The notes: a model not told the origin generated them from the letters alone. A DNA stretch of 64,000 nucleotides from Enterobacteriaceae bacterium UBA7338 (GCA_002480085.1 DKPJ01000008.1:117078-181077), one strand, 5' to 3'; counted from the stretch's first letter, positions 25,663 through 34,646 are shown. Translations and numbers: made by a program.

Positions 25663-26571
25663 ATGGATCAGCTGGTGGCGATACGGGTCTTTGCCCGGGT
25701 AGTAGAGGCAGGCAACTTTACTCGGGCAGCAGATTCACTGGAGATGCCCAATGCCACGGTCAGCAAGCTGATTCAGGAGCTGGAGGCGCACCTCGGCGTG
25801 CGCCTGCTCCAGCGCACCACCCGGCGCGTCACGGTAACTCCGGAAGGACGCGACTACTACGAAAAGAGCGCCCGTATTCTGCGCGATCTGGAGGATATCG
25901 ACACCTCTTTTAGCGCGGCCCGTGGTAAGCCGCATGGACTGCTGCGGATCGATATTGGTGGCTCTACCGCCCGCGACGTGCTTATCCCTATCCTTCCCGA
26001 GTTTATGACGCGCTATCCGGATATCCGGATCGATCTAGGGGTATCCGACCGCGCCGTCGATCTGATTAGCGATAACGTAGACTGTGTGATCCGCGGCGGC
26101 CCGCTGGAAAGCTCATCTCTTATCGCCCGCCATATTGGCTCGGCAACGCTGATTACCTGTGCGACGCCAGCATATCTGAAGACATTCGGCACGCCCGCCT
26201 ACCCGGAAGAGCTAAAAAACGGCCACCGGCTGGTGAGCTACCTCTCTCCGCAGAACGGCAGAGCCTTCCCTTTTCGCTTCGAACGTAACGGCGAGAAAAC
26301 GGACATTAAGGTCGATCACCGTATCGGGGTCAATGAGAGCAACGCACATCTGGCTGCGGGCCTGGCGGGGCTGGGGGTTATCCAGACCTTTAGCTATTCC
26401 ACGGCTGAGGCGCTGCGCAACGGCACGCTGGTGGAGATCCTGAAAGCGTGGCGTCCCGCCTCCTACCCTTTTCATGTGGTCTATCCGCAAAGCCGTCACG
26501 TTACGCACCGGCTGCGGGTCTTTATCGACTGGCTGCTGGCGCGTTTTCCGCAGCGGGTGGCGGGAGCGTGA
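25663..26571 (+). CDS. LysR-family transcriptional regulator
   Basis: 302 residues. HTH about 1-60 (QLVAIRVFARVVEAGNFTRAADSLEMPNATVSKLIQELE) of the DsdC/PgrR-like, YafC branch, then a substrate-binding domain with a CVIRGGPLESSSLIARHIGSATLITCATPAYL segment common to this group. Same direction and 31 bases behind the quinone oxidoreductase, which it probably regulates. Effector unknown. Confidence 0.85.
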   Translation: MDQLVAIRVFARVVEAGNFTRAADSLEMPNATVSKLIQELEAHLGVRLLQRTTRRVTVTPEGRDYYEKSARILRDLEDIDTSFSAARGKPHGLLRIDIGGSTARDVLIPILPEFMTRYPDIRIDLGVSDRAVDLISDNVDCVIRGGPLESSSLIARHIGSATLITCATPAYLKTFGTPAYPEELKNGHRLVSYLSPQNGRAFPFRFERNGEKTDIKVDHRIGVNESNAHLAAGLAGLGVIQTFSYSTAEALRNGTLVEILKAWRPASYPFHVVYPQSRHVTHRLRVFIDWLLARFPQRVAGA

Positions 26572-26668
26572 TGTAGCCTTCAGAGATGGTTACAAAATAG
26601 ACAATTCATTGCGCACGATGTCAGCGGCCAGGTTATAAATAGGGAGAGTTTATTGCGGATAAGCGCCT

Positions 26669-28030
26669 ATGATGCGGCTAACCCTGATCCTGCTTGGCAT
26701 AGATTTTCTGCGCTCGCACTGGTGCGGGCTGCGCCGCTTCGGTTGGGTCACGCTCACCGCTGGCGCGGTACTGTTTATCGACGCGCTGGATGGCGCACTC
26801 TTCTTCCCCATTGAGCTATTCGCTTCGCTGCTGCTTTTTGAAGGCAGCGCCACGCTGATGGTTGCCCACAGCGGCATGGGAGGCCAGCGTATTCTGCGCT
26901 ACGTTAAGGGCGCGGCATTCTCTCTCGCGGCGGTACTGATCCTCGCCGGTAACCACGATGGCAACTTCCTGCTGTCGATGATTTTCGGCCTGCTCTTTCT
27001 GTTTGACGGTGCGCTGCAGATCGCCTCTGCGGTTGTTGTCCGTTACCGACGCTGGCGGCCCGCCCTGTGGGGAGGCATAGCTGAGATCGTGCTGGCCCTG
27101 TTCTTCTTCCAGCCCTGGCCCTCTAACTATGCCGGTACCGTCCCTTACTGCCTCGGCCTGGTGCTGGCCTTTGCCGGTTGGAATCTGTTTATTCTCGCTA
27201 ACCGCGTTAAGCGGGCCGCTGTTAATCCCGGTCTGAAGGGCGAGGAGTTTATGGAGGAGATGGATATCCCTCCCCCTGCCGTGGTGGAGTGGAGTGGCCC
27301 ACCGGCTGACGATGAAAAAGCCTTGACCGTCCACGTCTGGACGCCGGTAGGCTCCGCTGCAAGCGAGGCCGTACCGCGCCCGGTCATCAGCCGTTATATT
27401 GCTGCCGTCGATCGCAACGGCGTTATCTCCACCGGCCATGCCGCGCTGGAGTCCCCAGGCGGTATCTATATCAGCCTCTACCCCGCCGTGCAGATCGACC
27501 GCTCTCCGGATGCCTTCGCACGGACTCTGCGCGCAACGCCGGAGAACGACGTGCCGGGGCAGTTTCAGCCGGACTATGCCACGGAGTCCGTGCAGTGGTG
27601 CCCGTCAACCCGCAAGGTGCGTATCCGAAACTACAGCGAGGCGCGGCTGGCGGCGTTTTGGGAGAGCTATCGCCGGGATGAGTCATACAACCTGACGCAC
27701 CGGAACTGCTCCAGCACCGTGGCCCGGGCGCTGGAGGCCGCGCTGGAGGGATCGGTTGGCAGGCTGTGGCAGGCGCGCGGCTTCTGGCTGGCGATGGGGA
27801 AGCTGATGTCCACCCCGGAGCTGTGGGTGGCGCTCCAGCTGCGCAAGCGTGCAGAGACGATGGCCTGGACGCCGGGGCTGGTGCTCGACTACGCCCGCGC
27901 CCTGAGTATGCTTGCCGACCCGCGCCCTACCGGCTGGTTTAATACCGTTGGTCGTGCGCTAAAAAGAATGTCCCACCGCCGGGTGGCCTGGGAGAAAGGC
28001 GAAAGCGGCGAAGGGATGGAGGGGGAGTGA
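26669..28030 (+). CDS. HdeD-like membrane protein fused to a permuted papain-like domain
   Basis: 453 residues. Residues about 1-185 hold six helices of the HdeD/DUF308 family (LFIDALDGALFF, DGALQIASAVVVRYRRWRPALWGGIAEIVLALFFFQPW). After a Pro-rich linker the soluble C-terminal region (about 235-440) contains GHAALESPGGIYISLYP with His about 257 and YNLTHRNCSSTVARAL with Cys about 347. A His before an N-C motif is the order found in circularly permuted papain-like families (YiiX, PPPDE/DeSI, LRAT). I infer a membrane-tethered cysteine hydrolase or acyltransferase; the activity is untested. The start ATG at 26669 has no strong ribosome site at normal distance, so it may begin elsewhere. Confidence 0.7.
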   Translation: MMRLTLILLGIDFLRSHWCGLRRFGWVTLTAGAVLFIDALDGALFFPIELFASLLLFEGSATLMVAHSGMGGQRILRYVKGAAFSLAAVLILAGNHDGNFLLSMIFGLLFLFDGALQIASAVVVRYRRWRPALWGGIAEIVLALFFFQPWPSNYAGTVPYCLGLVLAFAGWNLFILANRVKRAAVNPGLKGEEFMEEMDIPPPAVVEWSGPPADDEKALTVHVWTPVGSAASEAVPRPVISRYIAAVDRNGVISTGHAALESPGGIYISLYPAVQIDRSPDAFARTLRATPENDVPGQFQPDYATESVQWCPSTRKVRIRNYSEARLAAFWESYRRDESYNLTHRNCSSTVARALEAALEGSVGRLWQARGFWLAMGKLMSTPELWVALQLRKRAETMAWTPGLVLDYARALSMLADPRPTGWFNTVGRALKRMSHRRVAWEKGESGEGMEGE

Positions 28031-28053
28031 AGCGGCTTATAATAGCGCTATCT

Positions 28054-28102
28054 TGATGTAAATATTTTCATCAACACTATGTTGATGTTATAATTTACAT
28101 CA
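28054..28102 (+). promoter_or_regulatory. Nested operator and promoter of the TumE/TumA pair
   Basis: Outer arms TGATGTAAAT (28054-28063) and ATTTACATCA (28093-28102) are perfect inverse copies. Inside them CATCAACA (28069-28076) and TGTTGATG (28080-28087) form a second perfect dyad. A consensus -10 TATAAT (28089-28094) lies within, with a weak -35 (TTTTCA, 28065-28070). Occupancy would block RNA polymerase, fitting autorepression by the HTH antitoxin. Confidence 0.72.
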
Positions 28103-28121
28103 TCACAAGGAGAGTGAAATC

Positions 28122-28442
28122 ATGCCCGCTATAGAGTTGATGAATACGCGGATCCAGATTGCGAATAACGCCTTTGCCACCATCCGCATTCTACAGGTTG
28201 ATCCGGCTATCAAAGGAAGCCGCCATCTGTATAAATATAGTCTTGCTTATGTCGTTGATGGCGTTTGTGTCATGCGCTACGACAACGAAAGAGGTAAAGG
28301 TAACCATAAACCTATTGCCGATCAAGAATACCCCATAACCTTTACCAACATTGAGAGTTTGATTGTTAATTTTCAAAACGATATTAATAGTTTAAGGAGG
28401 GCTGACCATGAGAGTATTAACCGTCAGAGTGATGACCGTTAA
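28122..28442 (+). CDS. tumE: TumE-type toxin (DUF6516)
   Basis: 106 residues, small and soluble. The core RHLYKYSLAYVVDGVCVMRYDNERGKGNHKP and the closing FTNIESLIVNFQNDI match the TumE/DUF6516 toxin family: a short beta sheet with the D-N-x-R-G-K-G-x-H signature, then a C-terminal helix. Members act as ribonuclease-like or growth-arresting toxins with an HTH antitoxin encoded directly after. AAGGAG stands about nine bases before the ATG. It overlaps the antitoxin by 35 bases. Toxicity here is inferred. Confidence 0.78.
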   Translation: MPAIELMNTRIQIANNAFATIRILQVDPAIKGSRHLYKYSLAYVVDGVCVMRYDNERGKGNHKPIADQEYPITFTNIESLIVNFQNDINSLRRADHESINRQSDDR

Positions 28443-28767
28443 TGATGCATTTCGGGCTGCCGCCGCCAATGCAACGCGGGCAGTAGACGGGGACTTTATT
28501 GGTGCAGAACTGGTTTTCCCTACTGTCGAACAGCTTGCCAAAACTATGCTAGCCCCTAATCGTTGGCAGATCATCAAGGCTATGGAGAGTGCTCCGTCAA
28601 TGTCTATACGTGAGCTATCGCGCATGGTCAAACGCGATTTTCGTGGCGTATACAACGACGTGCAGTCACTCTTGAATGGTGGTGTATTAGATAAAGAAGG
28701 GGAAAAAATTGTTCTCCCCTACGATCGCATCCACATTGAATTTAATTCTGACGATGCGGCAGCCTAA
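28408..28767 (+). CDS. tumA: TumA-type HTH antitoxin
   Basis: 119 residues. The C-terminal half is a winged HTH (NRWQIIKAMESAPSMSIRELSRMVKRDFRGVYNDVQSLLNGGVLDKEGEKIVLPYDRIHIEF), MarR/HVO_A0114-like, as in DUF6516-linked antitoxins. The N-terminal half (VRVMTVNDAFRAAAANATRAV) would contact the toxin. TAAGGAGGG lies just upstream of the ATG at 28408 inside tumE, so translation is coupled. Probably also binds the nested dyads upstream as autorepressor. Confidence 0.78.
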   Translation: MRVLTVRVMTVNDAFRAAAANATRAVDGDFIGAELVFPTVEQLAKTMLAPNRWQIIKAMESAPSMSIRELSRMVKRDFRGVYNDVQSLLNGGVLDKEGEKIVLPYDRIHIEFNSDDAAA

Positions 28768-28771
28768 CGAT

Positions 28772-29734
28772 TTAACGCTCTTCTGACTGCGCGTATTTAT
28801 AGAGTCGGTCGCGGGCGAGGTTTTTCATCTTCACCTCACACATGATGTCGAAATCTGCAAACGACAGCGCCCAGTCGTTTAGCGTTGGGTTGAAGAAGAA
28901 GTCAGAGTGCGCTCTGAGCTTGGTTTTTGGCACGCCAAGGCTGCCCTGATCCGGGAAGCCCTGCTCGGGGATAATCCCCTCCTGCGAAATGGAGTAGTGC
29001 ATCACCGGCCTGACGTCCCGCCAGGAGGCCTTAACCAGCGCGATACGCGGATCGTTGGGCTGGATAAACTCCGCCTCCTTCACCCAGTGATGGTGAATAT
29101 CCACCACGATCGGGCAGAGATCTTTCGCCTGCAGAACGTCGTCCAGCGAGCAGGAGATCTCGTCGTTCTCGACGGTCAGCATCCGTCTGGCCTCCGGGCT
29201 AAGCCTGCCGAAAGCGCTTTTGAACCCGGCAAAGCCCGCTTTACCATTCATATGAATATTGATTTTGAAATCCTGGAAAGTTTTGCCATAGCCCATCAGC
29301 GTCGCGCAGAGGGCATGGTACTCCACATCCTCCAGGGCGCGCTCCACCACCAGCACATTGTCCGAGGCGAGAACCGAATACTGACCAGGGTGGAACGAGA
29401 GGCGGATATCGTTGGCACGGGCGAAATCACCGCATTTGGTGAACAGCGGATAAAGCTCCGGCAGGAACTCTTTATACAGCGTCGTGGCCTCGGGTACGGT
29501 ATAGAGCGGCAGCAGATCGCTGCCGATACGCATCATCCGTAGCGCAGGGGGCTGCTGCGCCAGCTCCTGAAAAAGCAGATAGAGGTTGGTCAGGTTGGTC
29601 GCTGACAGCGTATAGATCAGCTTTGCTCTCTCTTCGCTCTCCAGACTTAAAAATCGCGTACGGGTAGTGGCTTTAAAGGGGAACCGCTGCTTTAAATCCG
29701 GGTCCAGAAACTTACAAGCGAAGCCTAATTTCAT
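28772..29734 (-). CDS. uvsE: UV damage endonuclease UvsE/UvdE
   Basis: 320 residues, TIM-barrel endonuclease of the UVDE family. Metal-binding His and Glu are seen in RLSFHPGQYSVLAS, INIHMNGKAG, LTVENDEISCS, VVDIHHHW and MCEVKMKN. It nicks DNA 5' of UV photoproducts and other distorting lesions as an alternative to excision repair by UvrABC. Start ATG at 29734 gives MKLGFACKF, as in relatives. Convergent with tumA, four bases between stops, so the pair was probably inserted next to it. Not part of the E. coli K-12 backbone. Confidence 0.9.
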   Translation of the reverse strand: MKLGFACKFLDPDLKQRFPFKATTRTRFLSLESEERAKLIYTLSATNLTNLYLLFQELAQQPPALRMMRIGSDLLPLYTVPEATTLYKEFLPELYPLFTKCGDFARANDIRLSFHPGQYSVLASDNVLVVERALEDVEYHALCATLMGYGKTFQDFKINIHMNGKAGFAGFKSAFGRLSPEARRMLTVENDEISCSLDDVLQAKDLCPIVVDIHHHWVKEAEFIQPNDPRIALVKASWRDVRPVMHYSISQEGIIPEQGFPDQGSLGVPKTKLRAHSDFFFNPTLNDWALSFADFDIMCEVKMKNLARDRLYKYAQSEER

Positions 29735-29810
29735 GTGTCCTCCACAAGATATCCTTGTGAAAGCTTAGCAGCCACCTTCAGTACCGCCATGCTGCAGAGG
29801 CGTCAAGAAA

Positions 29811-30455
29811 TTAAAACGCGAAACTCACAAGCCGATCGTTTATGTTCCGGGTGGTCCCCCATACCTGATAGGCGAATATGTGACCGTGGCCGAAATATTT
29901 CTCTCCCGTGAAGTGCTCGGGTATAAAATAGTGGCTTGGCCAGCAGCTAATATTTGCATACCTCAGCGTGCGCACGGTGTCGGTAAGATATTTAGGGCCT
30001 GTGACCTGCCACGGCTGCGCATCGAGAACGGTCTGTTTTTCCGTCAGCCCCATGATCAGTTCTGCCATAAGCGCCGCCTGTGGCTCCGACGCAAGATAGC
30101 CATTTGCGATGAGACCGGGGCGCACGATCTCGTTCTCCATGCTGGCGCATACCTGGCTGTCAAAAAGCCACTCTTCGAGGGGTCTGATACAGATGCTGTC
30201 CGCATCGACCGCGAAGCCGCCCTGATTAAACAGGATCTCATAGCGCATGATGTCCGCTGCACCACACATCTTTCCCGCATCTAGCATGGCATTAATATGC
30301 TTTTGGTTAATCCACCTTGTCTTTTTCAAGGCGGCGTTGTCCCACACCACCACCTTCCAGCCAGGATTATGCTTCTTCCAGGTCTTTATCATCTGACGGG
30401 GGGTTTTGGACTCATCGCCGATCCAGACGATATGAATTGTTTTAGGTATCCTCAT
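29811..30455 (-). CDS. Glycosyltransferase with DXD sugar-binding motif (GT32/OCH1-like)
   Basis: 214 residues. IPKTIHIVWIGDESKTP opens the domain, and CGAADIMRYEILFNQGGFAVDADSICIRPL carries the DXD metal/nucleotide-sugar motif of the Gly_transf_sug family. It would transfer a sugar from a nucleotide donor onto a surface glycan, most likely lipopolysaccharide core or capsule. Its ATG overlaps the stop of the upstream GT25 gene (ATGA at 30452-30455), so the two are co-translated. Acceptor unknown. Confidence 0.82.
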   Translation of the reverse strand: MRIPKTIHIVWIGDESKTPRQMIKTWKKHNPGWKVVVWDNAALKKTRWINQKHINAMLDAGKMCGAADIMRYEILFNQGGFAVDADSICIRPLEEWLFDSQVCASMENEIVRPGLIANGYLASEPQAALMAELIMGLTEKQTVLDAQPWQVTGPKYLTDTVRTLRYANISCWPSHYFIPEHFTGEKYFGHGHIFAYQVWGTTRNINDRLVSFAF

Positions 30456-31114
30456 TGTGCTATCGCCGCCAGCGCTTTATAAAAATGTTTCGTATAGTCC
30501 ATCACACCGTTTTCGATGTCGGATTTGCCTGGCGCCTGGTGCCCCGCCACGGGGTACATGCCGAGCCAGGCGTGCTGCTGCATTAGCGGCAGCCAGGCCA
30601 CATCAATGGCGTGGTCATATTTCCCGCCGCCCTTACGCAGCCTCTCAACGGCTCCTGCGAAGCATTCCCGAAGCGTTGTTCGATAATCTGCCTGTATGGC
30701 ATACGCACAGGCACAGAGCGCATCAAGGGGTCTGATAAGCTTATCGGTGGTTTTAAAGGTGATGACCTTGCGGTAGTTGGCGCTTAACAGCGCGGCCTGC
30801 CAGCTCACCCTTTGCAACGCTTGCAGAAAATAGGATACGCGCGCTATCGCGTCCGGGTCTTTATTGAACACCATGTCATCCTCAAGGATCAGGATGTTGC
30901 CCCAGTCCTGAGCGATGGCCGTTTCGATAGCCTCAAGATGAGACTGAGCACAGCCAATCTGGCCGATTAAGTGGCGTTTGGCATTAAGCCGGTGAATTTT
31001 TTGATGGGGAACGCCAAGCAGCTGCAGCTCTTTCTCCATGCTGTCTCTGCGGTCATGACGCTCTTTCAAATTAATGTAGATAATCTTATCGAACACACTC
31101 CAGTCAATACCCAT
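30452..31114 (-). CDS. Glycosyltransferase family 25 (LOS/LPS biosynthesis type)
   Basis: 220 residues from the ATG at 31114, chosen because AAGGAGG lies eight bases upstream; codons further upstream to 31207 have no such site. FDKIIYINLKERHDRRDSM begins the family-25 fold, GQIGCAQSHLEAIE follows, and WGNILILEDDMVF carries the catalytic acidic cluster. Family members include LOS galactosyltransferases. Acts at the cytoplasmic face of the inner membrane, pairing with the downstream GT32-like enzyme. AT content and location beside gtrABC suggest acquired surface-glycan modification genes. Confidence 0.85.
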   Translation of the reverse strand: MGIDWSVFDKIIYINLKERHDRRDSMEKELQLLGVPHQKIHRLNAKRHLIGQIGCAQSHLEAIETAIAQDWGNILILEDDMVFNKDPDAIARVSYFLQALQRVSWQAALLSANYRKVITFKTTDKLIRPLDALCACAYAIQADYRTTLRECFAGAVERLRKGGGKYDHAIDVAWLPLMQQHAWLGMYPVAGHQAPGKSDIENGVMDYTKHFYKALAAIAQ

Positions 31115-31278
31115 TCGCGGTTCCTCCTTAAGAACAGAAGGATAAAGCGACCACAAGCGACGATTTCTAAAGAGAGAGCGTAGAAATATTGCGAGTGTGG
31201 CTGTCATTACCGTAGTCCATCTGTTTAAGCAGAGGCGCTATACTACCGACTCAATTTTTTACGGCTGTCGTTACTTAT

Positions 31279-31617
31279 ATGAAAAAAGTTAAACCCTTCA
31301 CTGTTGTTTTACTCGTTGCTGTTGTTGCGCTACTGGCCTGGTGGCTCGTTCCGCACTATAGCGATGAAGACAAGGCCTACTACGCTTCCGTGCTTTGCAC
31401 CGTGAAAAGCAGCTCGCCAGAGGCTGGACTGACTGAGATGGAGCAGATGATTGAGGGGGGCAATTCGGATTATGCGTTGAAGAAAACGCATTTCTCTTCG
31501 GCGCTGGGCAAGGAGATGCTTCATGCCTGGGAACAGCTTAGCGATACAGAGAAGCAGCAGGCGATGGAAGTGCCAGAAGGATGCGCAGGGCCGTTATTAG
31601 TGAAGATGCACGGCTAG
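31279..31617 (+). CDS. Small membrane-anchored hypothetical protein
   Basis: 112 residues. Residues 7-25 (FTVVLLVAVVALLAWWLVP) form one N-terminal anchor with a Lys-rich cytosolic end, leaving a soluble tail of about 85 residues outside. The tail has two Cys (VLCTV, EGCAG) that could be disulfide-bonded. Not recognised. Monocistronic between two surface-glycan clusters and divergent from the GT25 gene. Confidence 0.6.
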   Translation: MKKVKPFTVVLLVAVVALLAWWLVPHYSDEDKAYYASVLCTVKSSSPEAGLTEMEQMIEGGNSDYALKKTHFSSALGKEMLHAWEQLSDTEKQQAMEVPEGCAGPLLVKMHG

Positions 31618-31780
31618 TCATTATTGGCCTGCAGGCGGTGCAGGTCTAATCGGTCATTATTAGCACTTTTACCGCTTATTAAATGCTGTATGCCTATACA
31701 GCATGATAACTTATTGCTGTCGATTAAGTGGCTGATGAGTGCTAAACTTCTCTTCCTTTCAGAATTGACTGATTTTTATA

Positions 31781-32143
31781 ATGTTAAAGCTATTTGCTAA
31801 GTATACATCGATAGGTGTTATCAATACTCTCATTCACTGGGTGATTTTCGGCTTATGCCTCTATGTATTCCATACCAATCAGGCCCTGGCTAACTTTGCT
31901 GGTTTTGTCGTTGCGGTAAGCTTTAGTTTCTTCGCTAATGCCAGATTCACCTTTAACGCCTCTACTACCACTCTGCGTTATATGCTTTACATTGGCTTTA
32001 TGGGGGTATTAAGCGCTACGGTGGGCTGGTTTGCAGACAAATGTGCTACACCACCCATTGTCACCCTCATTTTGTTCTCCGCTATCAGCCTGGTATGCGG
32101 ATTTTTGTATTCAAAGTTCATTGTCTTTAGGGATGCGAAATGA
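31781..32143 (+). CDS. gtrA: GtrA-type bactoprenol-linked sugar flippase
   Basis: 120 residues with four helices, PF04138-like: KYTSIGVINTLIHWVIFGLCLYVF, NFAGFVVAVSFSFFANARFTF and a last helix ending FLYSKFIVFRD. In serotype-converting phages GtrA flips undecaprenyl-phosphate-glucose to the periplasm. Overlaps gtrB by four bases (ATGA). Confidence 0.9.
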   Translation: MLKLFAKYTSIGVINTLIHWVIFGLCLYVFHTNQALANFAGFVVAVSFSFFANARFTFNASTTTLRYMLYIGFMGVLSATVGWFADKCATPPIVTLILFSAISLVCGFLYSKFIVFRDAK

Positions 32144-33072
32144 AAATTTCTCTGGTTGTTCCCGTCTTTAACGAAGAAGACGCGATACCAATTTTTTATA
32201 AAACGGTTCGGGAGTTTGAGGAATTAAAGCAGTATGAGGTAGAGATCGTCTTTATTAACGACGGCAGCAAAGACGCAACGGAATCAATAATCAATGCCCT
32301 TGCTGTTTCAGACTCACTCGTCAATCCGCTGTCATTCACTCGCAACTTCGGCAAAGAGCCAGCGCTATTCGCTGGTCTTGATCATGCAACAGGCGAAGCT
32401 ATTATCCCGATAGACGTGGATCTGCAGGATCCGATTGAGGTCATCCCTCGCCTGATTGAGAAATGGCAGGCTGGTGCCGACATGGTCCTTGCAAAGCGTC
32501 ATGACCGATCAACAGACGGACGGCTTAAACGCAAAACGGCTGAATGGTTCTATAAATTGCACAATAAAATTAGCACCCCCCAGATCGAAGAAAACGTAGG
32601 CGATTTCCGTCTGATGTCTCGTGAGGTTGTTGAAAATATCAAGCTAATGCCAGAGCGTAATCTGTTTATGAAGGGCGTACTCAGCTGGGTTGGAGGCAAT
32701 ACAGACGTCGTAGAGTATGCGCGCGCTGAGCGTGTAGCGGGGAGCACAAAATTTAATGGCTGGAAGTTATGGAACCTTGCCCTGGAAGGCATAACCAGCT
32801 TTTCAACATTTCCGCTCAGAATGTGGACCTACATTGGTCTGATCGTTGCTGGACTCGCATTCCTCTACGGCTCGTGGATGATTTTAGATACGCTTGTCTT
32901 TGGTAACCCGGTGAGTGGGTATCCGTCACTTTTAGTCTCTATACTGTTTTTGGGCGGCATACAGCTTATAGGCATAGGTATTCTTGGTGAATACGTTGGT
33001 CGAATTTATATAGAGGTTAAGCAACGACCTAAGTTTTTATTGAAGGGAAAAGAAAATGGCAAGCGAGTTTAA
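32140..33072 (+). CDS. gtrB: GtrB bactoprenol glucosyltransferase
   Basis: 310 residues, GT2 family. LVVPVFNEEDAIPIF, INDGSKDAT and VDLQDPIEVIP give the donor and DxD sites. Two C-terminal helices (about 230-295) anchor it in the inner membrane. It charges undecaprenyl phosphate with glucose (or another sugar) for GtrA. Translationally coupled to gtrA, and its end overlaps the next gene by 17 bases. Confidence 0.93.
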   Translation: MKISLVVPVFNEEDAIPIFYKTVREFEELKQYEVEIVFINDGSKDATESIINALAVSDSLVNPLSFTRNFGKEPALFAGLDHATGEAIIPIDVDLQDPIEVIPRLIEKWQAGADMVLAKRHDRSTDGRLKRKTAEWFYKLHNKISTPQIEENVGDFRLMSREVVENIKLMPERNLFMKGVLSWVGGNTDVVEYARAERVAGSTKFNGWKLWNLALEGITSFSTFPLRMWTYIGLIVAGLAFLYGSWMILDTLVFGNPVSGYPSLLVSILFLGGIQLIGIGILGEYVGRIYIEVKQRPKFLLKGKENGKRV

Positions 33073-34528
33073 TTATAAAAAAATGGTACCGCTGTGGATT
33101 ATTGGCATTTTATATATACTGCCTTTAATAGTAAATAACAGCCCCTATTTCGATGATATTGGAAGGTCCGTTTATGGCTACTTTTCCTGGGGCATAGATG
33201 GCAGGCCGCTGTCGGACCTGGTATTTTCCCTGCTTGATATGGGTGCCCCAGCAACCAATATCGCACCCTTTCCGCAAATAGCGTGTATTCTCATACTCAC
33301 TTCACTTTGTTACCTTCTTCACCTTAAATTTAATGCTGAGCATAAGATGGGATGGCTGGTTTTCACCCCCATTTTTCTTAGCCCATTCTTTGTACAAAAC
33401 TTAGCGTTTCAGTTTGACTCGCTGACAATGGCATTATCCGTAGCATTTGCCTGCGCCCCTGTTTTCGCGACAGGGAGAGGCTGGCTAAAGCTGTTTTTAT
33501 GCTCCGCTGCGGGTGTCACTGTATCACTCTGTTTTTATCAGGCCGCTCTAAGCACGTTTATTGCAGTAATGTGTCTTTATGTTCTTTTTGAGCTAAATAA
33601 GCGAGCCAACCCACTACACCTGGCTTTCAACGTAAGCGCGGCCGTACTGGGTCTGGCAGTCGGCTATGTGCTTTACTCAAAAGCCGTTGTTCCTTTTTTT
33701 GTCACTAGCGATTATGCCAACGGATATAATCAGTTAATAGGTGGAACAGATGACCTTTATGCAAACCTCCTTCTCACTGAAGCAGTCTTAAAATCATTTT
33801 TCACCGGCTTTACTGGCAAGATTTTCCTGGTAGTGTTTATCTTTGCCTTAGCGGGAGCACTGACCCTTGTGGTTCGAATGTTAAAGCGGCAGGATAGTGC
33901 GAAGATAAAGATCGCTAATATTGGGTTATTAACCCTGGCGTTGATTGTTCTGCTTATTTGTATACCTGGGCCAGGTCTCGCGCTTAAAAATATCCCTATT
34001 GGCCCCAGGGTGTTTATAGGGTTTGGCTTTTTTGTTTCTGGTATTTTAGCGCTATCCTCATTCATTTTTAATGAAAAAGCACATCGTTTAAATTTCCTGA
34101 GCATTATTCTGGGCGTGCTGTCGTTTTCATTTATAGCGACATTTGCTAATGCCTCAAAATCTCAAGACAAGTTTACAGACAAAGTTATCAATGAAATATC
34201 CCATGACATTTTCAAGGTTGGCTTTGAAAACGTAAAAACAGTCACTGTAGACGGTAAAATGCTTTATACACCGGTGGCGCAAAAAACAGTAGATAAATAC
34301 CCTTTGATGCGTCAATTAATTCCAGTCTATTTTGATGGGCAGCTTGCATGGGGAGTGGTCAAGATGACTGAGTTCTATGTTGGATTCTCTCGACCAACGC
34401 CAGAGCGACAGCAAGAACTGGTTAAAAATATATGCGGTATGCAAGAGATATCTAACGGCGGAGTTTATAAAACATACTTCAAAGATGGAGACCTGGTCAT
34501 ATCGTTTTCGCTCGGTAATTGCAACTAA
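33056..34528 (+). CDS. Serotype-specific glucosyltransferase (GtrC/GtrII-like)
   Basis: 490 residues with about ten membrane helices in the first 360, then a periplasmic tail (about 380-490). The loop after helix one, NSPYFDDIGRSVYGYFSWGIDGRPLSDLVF, has the DD and D-x-R residues seen in Glucos_trans_II proteins. Third position after gtrA-gtrB and C-like topology identify it as the O-antigen-specific transferase, which decides the site and linkage of the side-branch sugar. This is the fastest-evolving gtr gene, so the exact specificity cannot be read. AAGGGAAAAG precedes the ATG inside gtrB. Confidence 0.83.
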   Translation: MASEFNYKKMVPLWIIGILYILPLIVNNSPYFDDIGRSVYGYFSWGIDGRPLSDLVFSLLDMGAPATNIAPFPQIACILILTSLCYLLHLKFNAEHKMGWLVFTPIFLSPFFVQNLAFQFDSLTMALSVAFACAPVFATGRGWLKLFLCSAAGVTVSLCFYQAALSTFIAVMCLYVLFELNKRANPLHLAFNVSAAVLGLAVGYVLYSKAVVPFFVTSDYANGYNQLIGGTDDLYANLLLTEAVLKSFFTGFTGKIFLVVFIFALAGALTLVVRMLKRQDSAKIKIANIGLLTLALIVLLICIPGPGLALKNIPIGPRVFIGFGFFVSGILALSSFIFNEKAHRLNFLSIILGVLSFSFIATFANASKSQDKFTDKVINEISHDIFKVGFENVKTVTVDGKMLYTPVAQKTVDKYPLMRQLIPVYFDGQLAWGVVKMTEFYVGFSRPTPERQQELVKNICGMQEISNGGVYKTYFKDGDLVISFSLGNCN

Positions 34529-34533
34529 ATTCA

Positions 34534-34553
34534 AAGCCCTCTCAGGAGGGCTT
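34534..34553 (+). terminator. Hairpin after the gtr operon
   Basis: AAGCCCTC (34534-34541), loop TCAG, GAGGGCTT (34546-34553), six bases after the third gtr gene. Phage-style terminator stem, but lacking a long U-tract. Confidence 0.55.
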
Positions 34554-34646
34554 ACATGATGTCCGCAACTGCATTTGCAGCTACTCTTGATTGCGTGGCT
34601 TAAGTTAAGTGCATCTTTATGCTCAATTAATTATACTAAAAGTGAA

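Noticed and set aside
31618..31780. Dam/OxyR phase-variation region upstream of gtrA
   Set aside because: Phase-variable gtr operons carry paired GATC sites; none is present in this gap.
34575..34646. Longer N-terminus of the acyltransferase from TTG at 34575
   Set aside because: No ribosome site and the extra residues do not look like the family start; ATG at 34647 leads directly into the conserved first helix.
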